Assembly (NCBI RefSeq): GCF_003049525.1
Contig: NZ_PYWL01000007.1
Coordinates: 1-64,000 of the forward strand
Length of the DNA stretch: 64,000 bases
Direction: 5' to 3'
From: Lysinibacillus fusiformis
GTDB lineage: Bacteria > Bacillota > Bacilli > Bacillales_A > Planococcaceae
Shown: positions 1 to 8,850 of the stretch, piece by piece
Layout: every line of letters begins with the position of its first letter
Numbering within the stretch: position 1 is the first letter of the stretch
Position numbers and translations under genes: made by a program
Notes under the pieces: model-generated
The model's input: the letters and a program-made list of their open reading frames with translations, nothing else
The model's database searches: none
Told to the model about the DNA's origin: nothing

Positions 1-465
<465 letters not shown>

Positions 466-545
466 TTAATAAAACTTGAAGATTCATAATGACCTGCTAA
501 ATACTAACGGGTAATTTTTTGTCCTATTTATTCTAGCGATTAGAA

Positions 546-1634
546 TTACTGGGAATCAGTCTGATTAGACTTTAAAGTTTGCTCGAAATACTTTTTATTG
601 TGTAAAACCTTTGCGTCGTTTGGGATAAAGGAGCCGGCTAATTCATTGTGTGCGTTTGCGAGTTCGTATTGTTGTAGACGGTCAAATAGAACACAAAGCT
701 GTAGGTGAGGAAGCCAAGTTGAGAAGCTTTTATTTTGAAAAGGAGCGTTAGGATTTTGTTTAATGATAAGTGCTTGTTCATACCAGAAAATAGCTTCATA
801 ATTCTTATATTGCTCCATGAAATGATAACCTAGTCGACAACAGGCCTCAGGGCGGGGTACATCGTATTCAAAGCTTCTTAATATTGCACTAAAATTGTTT
901 TCTGGATCATTTAAATTCGAATAGCAATCCGCTAATTTAAAGCAAGCACGAATATTATCTTCCACCCAGCCTAGCTTTGACGTTAAAAATAATTCGTAAT
1001 AGTAAATGGCTTCTTCAAATTGACTGTGATCTAATAACTCATTGGCAAAATAAAATGTATCTCGTGGTGATAATATTTCACCAGATTCAACTAATGTCTT
1101 ATAAATCGTAATATTACGTGAATGGTCATGAGTTAATGGTAAGTGACTAACCGCTATATCGCTTTCTATTAATTCGCCACCTACTTCCAAATATTCGTGA
1201 ACAGCACCAATCCATTGGAAGCTTTTTTCTTTCTTTACTAGTCGGTTTCTTCTTATTAAAGCATCTACATTTCCTTCACTATCGAAGCTGAGATTGTAAT
1301 TCATTGAAACGGCATCAATAGTAGGGGAAAGAGAACTCTTTAACGCCTTAAATTTTTCTTGATCTTCTTCTAAAAAAACATCGTCTGCATCTAACCAAAG
1401 AATGTAATCCATCGTTGCTTGCTGAAAGGAATAGTTTCTGGCAGCGGCAAAATGATGGATCCATTCAAAATCAAAAATTCTATCTGTAAATTGAGCAACA
1501 ATTTGTTTTGTACGATCTGTTGAACCTGTATCTACAATATTGATTTCATCTACTAAACCTTTAACAGATTCAAGACATCTACCGATGACATCTTCTTCAT
1601 TTTTCACAATCATACATAAGCTGATGGAAACCAC
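546..1634 (-). CDS. Family 2 glycosyltransferase with C-terminal TPR-like helices
   Basis: A 362-aa cytoplasmic protein. It opens with the GT-A/GT2 signature (SLCMIVKNEED at 5-15, then VDTGSTD) and a metal-binding DAD motif at about residues 82-84 (LWLDADD). The C-terminal ~180 residues are helical and TPR-like (repeated ...AIYYYELFL... and ...EAIFWYEQAL... units). It starts at GTG 1634, about 7 nt after AAGGAGGAA. The family transfers nucleotide-activated sugars to protein or glycan acceptors. It lies directly upstream, on the same strand, of the collagen-like gene, so that protein's Thr-rich repeat is the obvious candidate substrate (inference). The sugar donor cannot be read from the sequence. 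Confidence 0.85.
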   Translation of the reverse strand: MVSISLCMIVKNEEDVIGRCLESVKGLVDEINIVDTGSTDRTKQIVAQFTDRIFDFEWIHHFAAARNYSFQQATMDYILWLDADDVFLEEDQEKFKALKSSLSPTIDAVSMNYNLSFDSEGNVDALIRRNRLVKKEKSFQWIGAVHEYLEVGGELIESDIAVSHLPLTHDHSRNITIYKTLVESGEILSPRDTFYFANELLDHSQFEEAIYYYELFLTSKLGWVEDNIRACFKLADCYSNLNDPENNFSAILRSFEYDVPRPEACCRLGYHFMEQYKNYEAIFWYEQALIIKQNPNAPFQNKSFSTWLPHLQLCVLFDRLQQYELANAHNELAGSFIPNDAKVLHNKKYFEQTLKSNQTDSQ

Positions 1635-1662
1635 ATTTTATTCCTCCTTACCATTATCCTTG

Positions 1663-1671
1663 TAGTATATG
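1663..1671 (-). promoter_or_regulatory. Sigma-K-type -10 element before the glycosyltransferase
   Basis: CATATACTA on the minus strand matches the mother-cell sigma-K -10 pattern CATAnnnTA exactly and lies about 15 nt before the AAGGAGG site of the glycosyltransferase. The -35 element is not distinctive. It fits a late-sporulation role for the glycosyltransferase/collagen pair. Confidence 0.35.
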
Positions 1672-1807
1672 TATAGAAGGAAGTATTGGCTGGATGAATA
1701 CAATTGAATTGTGAAATGTATTTTTATGGTTTGTCATAAATTTACCTTTCAAGTTTCACCCGAATTTCACAATTGTGAAGTATAGTAAAGGGGCAGAGGT
1801 GATAACG

Positions 1808-2770
1808 TTGAAAAAATGGGCATTCTTCATTTTTTCTTTACTACAAATAGTTTGGTTAGCGGGTTGTACTGAAAAATCTTATGAATCGATTGAGCGTGAT
1901 CGAAATTTTATAGCTTCATTAAATATTCAAGAGCCATCATTAGACTTTATTGATGAAAATGGCCATGTATTAGCGAAGTGGTTATTTGATAGAGCTTATT
2001 CAGGGGCAACATTACTAGGGGATGATCAAGTTCTCTTATACGGACACCAATTAAATACCATTGATGTCTATACACTATCAACTGGAGAAAAGCTCTATTC
2101 TCAAAAAGTAGAGGTTGGTACAACGAATGTGTATTATGATGACAATATCAAGCAATTTTTTATAACGAATAGTAAAACTAATACAGTGACAAGCTTTGAT
2201 CATGAAGGAAACGTGTTGGCCTCCAAGCGGATAGGTAATTATCCTATGTCAATGGCATCGTATAAGGATAAGCTGTATGTGATAAATTTTAAAGATACAA
2301 AATTATCTGTTTTAAATATGAAAGATTTACAAATTGAACAGGAGTGGCCGATACAAAAATCTTCACATGGAATAGCCATTGTAGACGAGACACATGAACT
2401 TTGGATAGGTGGCCATGGAGAAGGAAGTAAGCCAAATAGTTCGGTTAAAAAATATGATTTGAGCAGTGGTCAATTGCATGGTGAAATAAACATGCCATTG
2501 ATGCCAGTAGGGTTAAAAAAGACAAAGGATGCTGTACTTGTTGTAAGTCATGGTCATAATGAGTTATATGTTGCTGACTTTGATGGTCATATAAAATGGC
2601 AGCAGGAAGTAGGGGCAAACCCTTTTGTGGTCAATCAATTTAAAGACTATATTGTTGTCGCTGGCTATGACGATCACAAATTACACTTTATAAAAGATGG
2701 CCAGAAAGAAAAAACAGTTGATGTCGGGAAAGGTGCTTTTCAGCTGTTAGTAAGGGAGGAAAAACAATGA
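1808..2770 (+). CDS. Lipoprotein with YVTN-type beta-propeller
   Basis: A TTG start at 1808 is chosen because GAGGTGAT precedes it and the product then begins KKWAFFIFSLLQIVWLAGC, a typical lipoprotein signal with lipobox LAGC. An upstream in-frame ATG at 1775 would add 11 charged residues before the signal and lacks a ribosome site. The 320-aa product is mature after the Cys, with repeated blade-like segments (KLYVINFKDTKLSVLNMK, ELWIGGHGEGSK, ELYVADFDGHIKW) of the YVTN/NHL propeller class. It is expected on the outer face of the membrane. The stop overlaps the start of the response-regulator gene by 4 nt, so it may work with the sensor kinase (inference). Ligand unknown. Confidence 0.8.
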   Translation: MKKWAFFIFSLLQIVWLAGCTEKSYESIERDRNFIASLNIQEPSLDFIDENGHVLAKWLFDRAYSGATLLGDDQVLLYGHQLNTIDVYTLSTGEKLYSQKVEVGTTNVYYDDNIKQFFITNSKTNTVTSFDHEGNVLASKRIGNYPMSMASYKDKLYVINFKDTKLSVLNMKDLQIEQEWPIQKSSHGIAIVDETHELWIGGHGEGSKPNSSVKKYDLSSGQLHGEINMPLMPVGLKKTKDAVLVVSHGHNELYVADFDGHIKWQQEVGANPFVVNQFKDYIVVAGYDDHKLHFIKDGQKEKTVDVGKGAFQLLVREEKQ

Positions 2771-3450
2771 CAACTGTATTAATAGTTGATGATGAGCAAG
2801 ATATGCGGAACCTAATAGAAATGATGCTCAATAACTCTGATATTGAAACATTTACTGCTGCAAGTGGTACTGAGGCATACGATATAATTGTACGTGAGAA
2901 AATTGATTTAGTGCTGCTTGATGTAATGATGCCGCATGAGGATGGCTTTGTTGTGTGTCAAAGTATACGGGCTATGTCCAATGTTCCGATTATATTCCTG
3001 ACAGCACGTGACGCCAATGATGACAAAGTGAAGGGTCTTACACTTGGTGGTGATGATTATATTGTTAAACCATTTACACATGATGAACTAGTCGCTAGAA
3101 TTTACGCAGTATTAAGAAGAAGTGGTGCAAATATTGCAGAGCTACAACAAAAATATGTTGTATTTGGTCCCATTAAAATAGATGAAATAGCACGTAAAGT
3201 ATCGGTCGATGGAAAAAGTATCCCCCTTACTTTAAAAGAATTTGAACTACTCCATTTATTTATGAAAAATCCTGGAAATGCCTATACACGTGAGCAATTA
3301 TTAGAACGCATTTGGGATATTGATTATGTAGGTGGGACTCGAACTGTCGACACTCATATAAAAACCTTACGCATCAAGCTTGGAAAGGAAGCGGCTGCAC
3401 ATATTCAAACGGTCTGGGGAGTCGGCTACCGCTTTGATCCTGGCGAATGA
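2767..3450 (+). CDS. OmpR/PhoB-family response regulator
   Basis: A 227-aa protein with an N-terminal receiver domain (acidic pocket D8-D9, phosphoacceptor D52 in LLDVMMP, conserved K101 in DDYIVKPF) and a C-terminal winged helix (about 130-225, including TREQLLERIWD and TVWGVGYRF). It is translationally coupled on both sides by 4-nt ATGA overlaps: the propeller lipoprotein before it and the histidine kinase after it. It should be phosphorylated by that kinase. Target genes are not evident; the operon itself is a candidate. Confidence 0.92.
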   Translation: MTTVLIVDDEQDMRNLIEMMLNNSDIETFTAASGTEAYDIIVREKIDLVLLDVMMPHEDGFVVCQSIRAMSNVPIIFLTARDANDDKVKGLTLGGDDYIVKPFTHDELVARIYAVLRRSGANIAELQQKYVVFGPIKIDEIARKVSVDGKSIPLTLKEFELLHLFMKNPGNAYTREQLLERIWDIDYVGGTRTVDTHIKTLRIKLGKEAAAHIQTVWGVGYRFDPGE

Positions 3451-4835
3451 AAAAGATAGCCACACGTATTTGGTTGTTAATTTTTGCATTTTTAATTATT
3501 ACTGTTGTTTTTATGTATGTCCTCACGAATTTTTTATACCAACGCTTATATGTACAAGATACGGAAGATACAATGGTTGAGGTTGGCCTAAAGCTACAGA
3601 CAATGTATAACAATGGAAAGGTAACGGATGAATTTATTGCAGACATTGAACGTTTTAACGATTATTCAAATTTAAATATATTTGCGGTAAGAAATCCACG
3701 TGAATTAAGTGCCTGTGTTCCATTTGATATAGATTATGAAACATTAATTGGACCTGAAGAAAGACAGAAATTACTTTCTGGTAGTTATGTGCAAAAAATT
3801 GGCTATGAACCTCGTTTCGATCGACAGCTAATTTCTGTCGTCTTGCCCCTTGTCGATCAAAATAGATTAGAAGGAATCATTTACATTTATTTCCCTCTAG
3901 CCAAAATTAGTGAATTAGCTAATAGTGGGGTGATTCTGTTATTTATTAGTGCTTTCATTTTTTTAGTGGTTGTAAGCTATTTAATTTATAAAGGTATTCG
4001 GCATATTATGCGACCATTAAACGATTTGCAACTTGCGGTGGAACAGATGTCCTACGGGAATTATGAGACACGTGTACCTGTAAATTCACGAGATGAAATC
4101 GGTAAATTATCAAGCACCTTTAATAAAATGGCAGAGGCAATCCAGCAAGAGGATGAAGCACAAAAAACATTTTTAGCGACTGTTTCTCATGAGTTACGAA
4201 CACCAATTAGCTATGTAAAGGGCTATAGTGAAGCAATGCAAAATGGCATCATCACAGAAAATCAAAAAGAGGAAACGATTCAGCTTATTGTTCGTGAGGC
4301 TAATCGAATGGAGAGGTTGACGAACGAATTACTTCAACTTGCCAGAACTGAAAATGAACAAACAGACATAGTAGTGTATCCAATTCCTCTGGGAGAGACT
4401 TTACGAGAGGTTCAAAAAATCTTAACACATCAAGCTGATAAAAAGAACATAACATTACACTTAGATGTGGACGATGCCTTAATTATTCAAGCGGATGAGG
4501 TAAAGCTTAAACAAATTTTCATAAATATTATTGAAAATGCTATTAATTACTCGTATGAAAATTCGAAGGTTGAAATGGTTGCTCTTGAAAAGAATGGAAG
4601 TGCACAAATCACCATCAAAGATTATGGAATCGGCATCCCACAAGAGGATATATCACACGTAACAGAGCGATTCTACCGTGTTAACAAGGCGCGGAGTCGA
4701 GCAGATGGCGGTAGTGGACTAGGTTTATCGATTGTAGAGCAATTATTAAAACAGCTACAGGGAAGATTGGAAATAAAAAGTATTATTGAAAAAGGCACAA
4801 TCGTTAAGATTACATTGCCATTAATGGAGGATTAA
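3447..4835 (+). CDS. Membrane sensor histidine kinase
   Basis: A 462-aa protein. TM1 spans about 8-30, an extracytoplasmic domain about 31-158, and TM2 about 160-182. HAMP follows at about 183-236, then a HisKA domain with the phosphoacceptor H248 in ATVSHELRTP, and an ATPase domain with N box (IIENAINY), DYGIGIP and GGSGLGLSIV. Architecture is like ResE/PhoR-type kinases. It forms a pair with the upstream regulator (4-nt overlap). The FixH/YtkA-like lipoprotein begins 3 nt after its stop, so two surface lipoproteins flank the pair in one operon. The stimulus is unknown; a metal or redox signal at the cell surface is one possibility. Confidence 0.92.
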   Translation: MKKIATRIWLLIFAFLIITVVFMYVLTNFLYQRLYVQDTEDTMVEVGLKLQTMYNNGKVTDEFIADIERFNDYSNLNIFAVRNPRELSACVPFDIDYETLIGPEERQKLLSGSYVQKIGYEPRFDRQLISVVLPLVDQNRLEGIIYIYFPLAKISELANSGVILLFISAFIFLVVVSYLIYKGIRHIMRPLNDLQLAVEQMSYGNYETRVPVNSRDEIGKLSSTFNKMAEAIQQEDEAQKTFLATVSHELRTPISYVKGYSEAMQNGIITENQKEETIQLIVREANRMERLTNELLQLARTENEQTDIVVYPIPLGETLREVQKILTHQADKKNITLHLDVDDALIIQADEVKLKQIFINIIENAINYSYENSKVEMVALEKNGSAQITIKDYGIGIPQEDISHVTERFYRVNKARSRADGGSGLGLSIVEQLLKQLQGRLEIKSIIEKGTIVKITLPLMED

Positions 4836-4838
4836 AAA

Positions 4839-5366
4839 ATGAAAAAATGGTTATTTGCACTAATTGCGGTTCCTGCCTTATTGGTAGGCTGTGGAGAAAA
4901 AAAAGAAGAGGCTTTACCGGAGCCAGAAGTTCCACAAATACCAGAAGTTGAAATTTTAACACCAAAAGAAGTACCACTTAATGAAACAATTGAGCTAGCA
5001 GCACATGTTGAGCAGGGTGGTAAAAATGTCGATGACGCAGTAGTAGAGTTTGAAGTGTGGGAATCAGGGAAACGTGATGAAGGCCAAATGATTGATGGAA
5101 AATTAGACAAAGATGGCGTATATAAAGCGACAACTACATTTGATCATGATGGGGTTTATTATATGTATGCGCATACAACAGCAAATGGTGTTCATAACAT
5201 GCCTAAGCAAGAAATTCTTGCAGGAAGTCCCGATATGACACAAGTTTTGCCAGAAGATGAAAAGAGCAATAACAGTATGGATAATAACATGATGAACCAT
5301 GATAATGGCACTTCTGACGACACTGATCAGACTGAAGAAAAAAAAGATGAAGAAAATCATCATTAA
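4839..5366 (+). CDS. FixH/YtkA-like lipoprotein with Met/His-rich tail
   Basis: A 175-aa protein. The signal peptide ends in lipobox LVGC (lipidated C18). A single Ig-like FixH/YtkA domain follows at about 35-130, with the family's DGVYKATTTFDHDGVYYMYAHT core. The tail (about 140-175) is rich in Asn, Met, Asp, Glu and His (NNSMDNNMMNHDN, ending EENHH). YtkA/FixH relatives occur near respiratory or copper genes, and the Met/His tail could bind Cu or another soft metal (inference). Last gene of the lipoprotein/two-component operon, 3 nt after the kinase stop. Confidence 0.75.
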   Translation: MKKWLFALIAVPALLVGCGEKKEEALPEPEVPQIPEVEILTPKEVPLNETIELAAHVEQGGKNVDDAVVEFEVWESGKRDEGQMIDGKLDKDGVYKATTTFDHDGVYYMYAHTTANGVHNMPKQEILAGSPDMTQVLPEDEKSNNSMDNNMMNHDNGTSDDTDQTEEKKDEENHH

Positions 5367-5400
5367 ACACTTGCAATTTTTTTAAAATAGGAATATGATA

Positions 5401-5438
5401 ATGACCAGATGACCGGAATGGTTTTCTGGTCATTTTTA
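5401..5438 (+). terminator. Inverted repeat after the FixH-like gene, overlapping the tetR operator
   Basis: ATGACCAGA (5401-5409) pairs with TCTGGTCAT (5425-5433) and is followed by TTTTTAT, so the transcript could fold as a terminator. The same DNA contains the operator-like repeat described separately, so one element may do two jobs. Confidence 0.45.
5410..5432. promoter_or_regulatory. Probable TetR operator upstream of the tetR gene
   Basis: A 23-bp inverted repeat with arms TGACCGGAA and TTCTGGTCA. A matching 23-bp repeat lies before yhgE at 6143-6165. Both share TGACCG at the left end, TTTTC within the right half and GGTCA at the right end. This fits autoregulation by the downstream TetR protein. 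Confidence 0.6.
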
Positions 5439-5487
5439 TGAAAGTGTACTTTTGATGTACATAACCTAACAAGAAAGGGTGTTACTA

Positions 5488-6060
5488 ATGGATCGTAGGC
5501 AGGAAATTCTTGAAGCAGCTGCAAAATCTTTCACATTGTTTGGCTACAAAGCAACAACAATGGAGCAAGTGGCAAAGATAGCTAATGTCGGTAAAGGTAC
5601 GATTTATACATTCTTTGCAAATAAAGAGATTTTATTTCAGGAAATCGCTATGTCACTAGTCCGAGAGATGAAGGGTGAAGCGGATGCAGTGTTGGATGCA
5701 TCAGCAAGCTTTATGGATAATGCACATAATGCTTTAATGAAAATGCTACAGTTCCGTGAAAAACATCTTTTATTTGCGAAGTTAATAGAGGAAGAAAAAG
5801 AACTACGTACACCAGCTGTTAAACAGGTGCTCCTACGCATCGAGACAGAAATTTTATCGTATGTTGCAGAGTTAATTCAGCGACGTATAAATAAAGGTGA
5901 AATTAGAGATTGTGATGCAGAGCTGGTTAGTTACTTACTATTAAAGGCCTATCTTGCATTTGTTGTCGATTGGCATGAGTTACACGGTGATGTGATCCCT
6001 GAAGAGAAGATTCTTAATCTTTTCAAGGAGACAATCTTTCGAGGTTTAATTCTAACTTGA
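5488..6060 (+). CDS. TetR/AcrR-family transcriptional repressor
   Basis: A 190-aa protein from ATG 5488, chosen over GTG 5479 because AGAAAGGG sits 8 nt upstream of the ATG. The N-terminal TetR helix-turn-helix spans about 1-55 (RRQEILEAAAKSFTLFGYKATTMEQVAK, then VGKGTIYTFFANKE). The helical C-terminal half would bind an unknown ligand. The similar 23-bp inverted repeats before this gene and before yhgE suggest that it represses both. The arrangement matches B. subtilis yhgD-yhgE, but the orthology is inferred from layout. Confidence 0.85.
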   Translation: MDRRQEILEAAAKSFTLFGYKATTMEQVAKIANVGKGTIYTFFANKEILFQEIAMSLVREMKGEADAVLDASASFMDNAHNALMKMLQFREKHLLFAKLIEEEKELRTPAVKQVLLRIETEILSYVAELIQRRINKGEIRDCDAELVSYLLLKAYLAFVVDWHELHGDVIPEEKILNLFKETIFRGLILT

Positions 6061-6105
6061 TTCGATTTCAATACTCACAAAAGTGTCGAATCAAGTGTTC
6101 TTTTT
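6056..6105 (+). terminator. Terminator of tetR
   Basis: Arms CTTGATTCGA (6056-6065) and TCGAATCAAG (6086-6095) form a perfect 10-bp stem. TGTTCTTTTT follows. The left arm overlaps the last codons of tetR. Confidence 0.6.
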
Positions 6106-6142
6106 GCAAAGGTTGAAGGGTTTATATTTTTTTGAACAAAAA

Positions 6143-6165
6143 TGACCGAATGACGTTTTCGGTCA
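6143..6165. promoter_or_regulatory. Probable TetR operator upstream of yhgE
   Basis: A 23-bp repeat with arms TGACCGAA and TTCGGTCA, ending 25 nt before the yhgE start codon. It has the same length and general pattern as 5410-5432. Binding here would shut off the YhgE/Pip membrane protein. Confidence 0.65.
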
Positions 6166-6190
6166 AACAGTTTAGGAGTGAGGATATTAT

Positions 6191-8380
6191 ATGATTAAAG
6201 CTGAGTGGCTGAAGATCTTTAAAACAAGAAAAATGCTTGTTTCCATTATTGCTGTATTATTTATTCCAGTAATGTATGCGGGTATGTTTTTATGGGCGTT
6301 TTGGGATCCTTATGCAGGGCTTCCTAATCTTCCAGTAGCTGTTGTTAATGAGGATACTGGTGCTGAGATGGATGACGTAAAATTAGACTTAGGGGACACC
6401 TTAGTTGATAAGTTGATAGATAGCGAGCAGTTTAACTTTATAGAGGTCTCAAAAGAAGAAGCCGAAAAAGGTTTAAATAGCCGTGATTATTATATGATTC
6501 TAGAAATTCCAACAAATTTCTCTGAGCATGCTACAACATTATTAGATGACAAACCATCAAAATTGGTTATGAACTACATTCCAAACGAAGGGCTAAACTT
6601 CCTTGGTGCACAAATTGGTGAGACTGCAATGGATCGTGTCCGTGCAGAAGTAAATTCACAAGTTTCAGCAACTTACGCTGAAAAATTATTTGATTCTATT
6701 GCAACGCTTGGTGATGGCTTTACAGAAGCCGCAGATGGCTCTAATAAGCTTGATGAAGGTGCCCAAAAAGTTGCGAACGGTGCAAAAGATTTAAAAGGTT
6801 ATCTTGAACAGCTAGCATCAAGTACAGTTGAACTATCAAATGGTACAGATAAATTAACAAAAGGTGCTGGAGATGCTGCAAAAGGTGCGAATGATTTATC
6901 TAGTGGTTTAGTTAAACTTCAAGATGGTACAGTACAATTACAACAAGGTGCACAGCAAGCTGCCAATGGTGCAACTAGCCTTGAGCAAGGATTATCACAA
7001 TATACACAAGGTGTTGCTAAAGTTGGGGCAGGTTTAAACACTTTAAATGATAAACAGCAACAAATTAGTGCAGGTGCAGCTTCTATTGCTGAAAATGCAG
7101 GTGCATTAAATGGTGCAGCGAACCAATTAACTGCTGGTTCTGCTAAGGTAGAAGCAGGTATTACAGCGTTATCCAACCAGTTACAAACAATGATGGCTTC
7201 AATGCCAGAGGAACAAGCAGCGGCATTAAAGCAAACATTAGCAGAGCTACAAGCAGGTAGTGCTAGTGTGCACAACGGTTTAACATCATTATCTGCAGGT
7301 ACAGAAAAATTACAAGCTGGTGCTAATCAAGTAAGCTCAGGTGCAGGTCAAATTGCAGCAGGGCAAGCTGAGGTGCTAGCAGGTGCTAATGCACTAACAG
7401 CAAAAAGTAATGCTTTAGTGGAAGGTGCCAAAGGTCTACAAGCAGGTAATGCAACATTAGCTGCAAAATTAGGGGAACTAAATGCGGGTGTGAATACAGC
7501 TGTAACAGGCTCTAAAACATTGGCATCTGGTTTAAATGAATTAGCGAATGGTACAACGACATTAAATCAAGGTACATCTACCCTTGCTTCAAAATCTGGT
7601 GAGCTAGCACAAGGTTCAGCAACACTTGCAGATGGTTCTACAGAACTTGCTGACGGTACGTCTACATTATCAGGCAAATTAGGTGAGGCAAGTGAAAAAG
7701 CAAATGAAGTAAAAGCTAATCAAGACACTTACGATATGGTAGGTAGTCCAGTTGAAGTTGAAAAAGAATCAGTCAACCATGTTCCTAACTATGGTACAGG
7801 TTTTGCACCATACTTTATTTCTCTAGGTTTATTCGTAGGTGCATTATTAATTTCAATTGTGTTCCCACTTGTTGAACCAGCTATTCGTCCAAAAAATGGT
7901 GCATCTTGGTTCACAAGTAAAGTGACTGTTTTAGCAGTCGTAGGTTTAGTGCAAACAGTACTAACAGTAGTTATTGTTAAATGGGGTCTAGGACTTGAAG
8001 TAAATAACATGGGCCACTTTATCTTAACAGCATTATTAACAAGCTATGTATTTTTAGCATTAATCCAGATGCTAGTTTCGATCTTTGGTGATCCAGGACG
8101 TTTCATGGCAATTGTTGTATTGATTTTACAATTAACAACAAGTGCAGGTACTTTCCCACTTGAATTAATTCCATCACCATTACAAGTATTTAACAAACTA
8201 TTACCGATGACTTATACGGTTCAAGCATTTAAAACAAGCATTTCTACTGGCGATACGTCATTCTTAATGCAAAACTATGGAGTTTTAGCTGGCTTCTTAG
8301 TAGCATTCTTAGCCATCACATTCGGTTATTTCATGCTACTGCATAACAAACGTTACTCTAAAATAGCTGAAGAAAACTAA
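6191..8380 (+). CDS. yhgE: YhgE/Pip-family membrane protein
   Basis: A 729-aa protein. One N-terminal membrane segment (about 18-40) is followed by the conserved Pip region (LPNLPVAVVNEDTGA). A long extracellular helical stalk (about 175-505) repeats an LxxGxxx heptad dozens of times (for example KLDEGAQKVANGAKDL). The C-terminal 180 residues hold five or six membrane helices. Relatives are B. subtilis YhgE and lactococcal Pip, a phage-infection receptor; the family is also related to ABC-2 type and EsaA-like proteins. The transported or bound molecule is not known. Likely controlled by the upstream TetR protein. Confidence 0.88.
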   Translation: MIKAEWLKIFKTRKMLVSIIAVLFIPVMYAGMFLWAFWDPYAGLPNLPVAVVNEDTGAEMDDVKLDLGDTLVDKLIDSEQFNFIEVSKEEAEKGLNSRDYYMILEIPTNFSEHATTLLDDKPSKLVMNYIPNEGLNFLGAQIGETAMDRVRAEVNSQVSATYAEKLFDSIATLGDGFTEAADGSNKLDEGAQKVANGAKDLKGYLEQLASSTVELSNGTDKLTKGAGDAAKGANDLSSGLVKLQDGTVQLQQGAQQAANGATSLEQGLSQYTQGVAKVGAGLNTLNDKQQQISAGAASIAENAGALNGAANQLTAGSAKVEAGITALSNQLQTMMASMPEEQAAALKQTLAELQAGSASVHNGLTSLSAGTEKLQAGANQVSSGAGQIAAGQAEVLAGANALTAKSNALVEGAKGLQAGNATLAAKLGELNAGVNTAVTGSKTLASGLNELANGTTTLNQGTSTLASKSGELAQGSATLADGSTELADGTSTLSGKLGEASEKANEVKANQDTYDMVGSPVEVEKESVNHVPNYGTGFAPYFISLGLFVGALLISIVFPLVEPAIRPKNGASWFTSKVTVLAVVGLVQTVLTVVIVKWGLGLEVNNMGHFILTALLTSYVFLALIQMLVSIFGDPGRFMAIVVLILQLTTSAGTFPLELIPSPLQVFNKLLPMTYTVQAFKTSISTGDTSFLMQNYGVLAGFLVAFLAITFGYFMLLHNKRYSKIAEEN

Positions 8381-8389
8381 AATAGTTGA

Positions 8390-8424
8390 AGCACTCACCA
8401 ACTGAGGTGGGTGCTTTATTTTGT
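8390..8424 (+). terminator. Terminator of yhgE
   Basis: Stem AGCACTCACC / GGTGGGTGCT with a 6-nt loop, followed by TTATTTT, 9 nt after the yhgE stop. Confidence 0.8.
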
Positions 8425-8436
8425 CTTTAAACGCCA

Positions 8437-8475
8437 AAAAACAACAGCTGATATGAGCGTATCAGCTGTTGTTTT
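8437..8475 (-). terminator. Long hairpin terminator, probably for yhfH
   Basis: A 16-bp perfect stem (8438-8453 with 8460-8475; core CAACAGCTGATA) and a 6-nt loop. On the minus strand it ends in a T-run (TTTTTT), so it most likely ends transcripts from yhfH. Two further small perfect hairpins lie between it and yhfH: TTCATCATA/TATGATGAA at 8504-8524, and a TACGTG/CACGTA pair near 8535-8552. Confidence 0.65.
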
Positions 8476-8580
8476 GTAAGTGTAAGAGATTTAATTAAAG
8501 GTTCATCATAAAATATGATGAAGTTATCATTATGACTACGTGTGGGGCACGTAAATGACAATTACAGAATAGGCAAATGC

Positions 8581-8706
8581 TTATAGGTGGTTACATTTTT
8601 CACAAGTGTTGCAGTAGCATTCACTTTGTTCTTCAATTTTTTCACCGCACTCTGTACATTGCTTAGCAGGCAAATTCTTGAAAAATTCAACTACGTTTTC
8701 TAACAT
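8581..8706 (-). CDS. yhfH: YhfH-family small zinc-ribbon-like protein
   Basis: A 41-aa protein from ATG 8706, with AAAGGAGGAGTC just upstream. The product begins MLENVVEFFKNLPAKQC. It carries six cysteines in three close pairs: C17/C20 (CTEC), C30/C32 (CYC) and C35/C38 (CEKC), a likely metal-binding knuckle. It resembles the YhfH family, and B. subtilis likewise has yhfH close to lplJ (yhfJ). Function unknown. It is divergent from lplJ, with which it shares a 144-bp promoter region. Confidence 0.8.
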   Translation of the reverse strand: MLENVVEFFKNLPAKQCTECGEKIEEQSECYCNTCEKCNHL

Positions 8707-8850
8707 TGTGGACTCCTCCTTTAAGTTCATCTGTACTATTACTGTTCTGATATTTACTAGTGTATTATAACAGATGCTTTTCGTCAACACAAAACGCCTA
8801 ATTTGCGTTAAAATAAATATGGATATTTTGTGAAGGAGGAAACGTAAACT

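Noticed and set aside
5103..5472. Two minus-strand frames opposite the FixH-like gene
   Set aside because: They overlap a well-supported lipoprotein gene and lack ribosome sites; low-complexity composition.
6919..7275. 118-aa Cys/Ala-rich frame opposite yhgE
   Set aside because: Shadow of the YhgE heptad repeats; no independent start signals.
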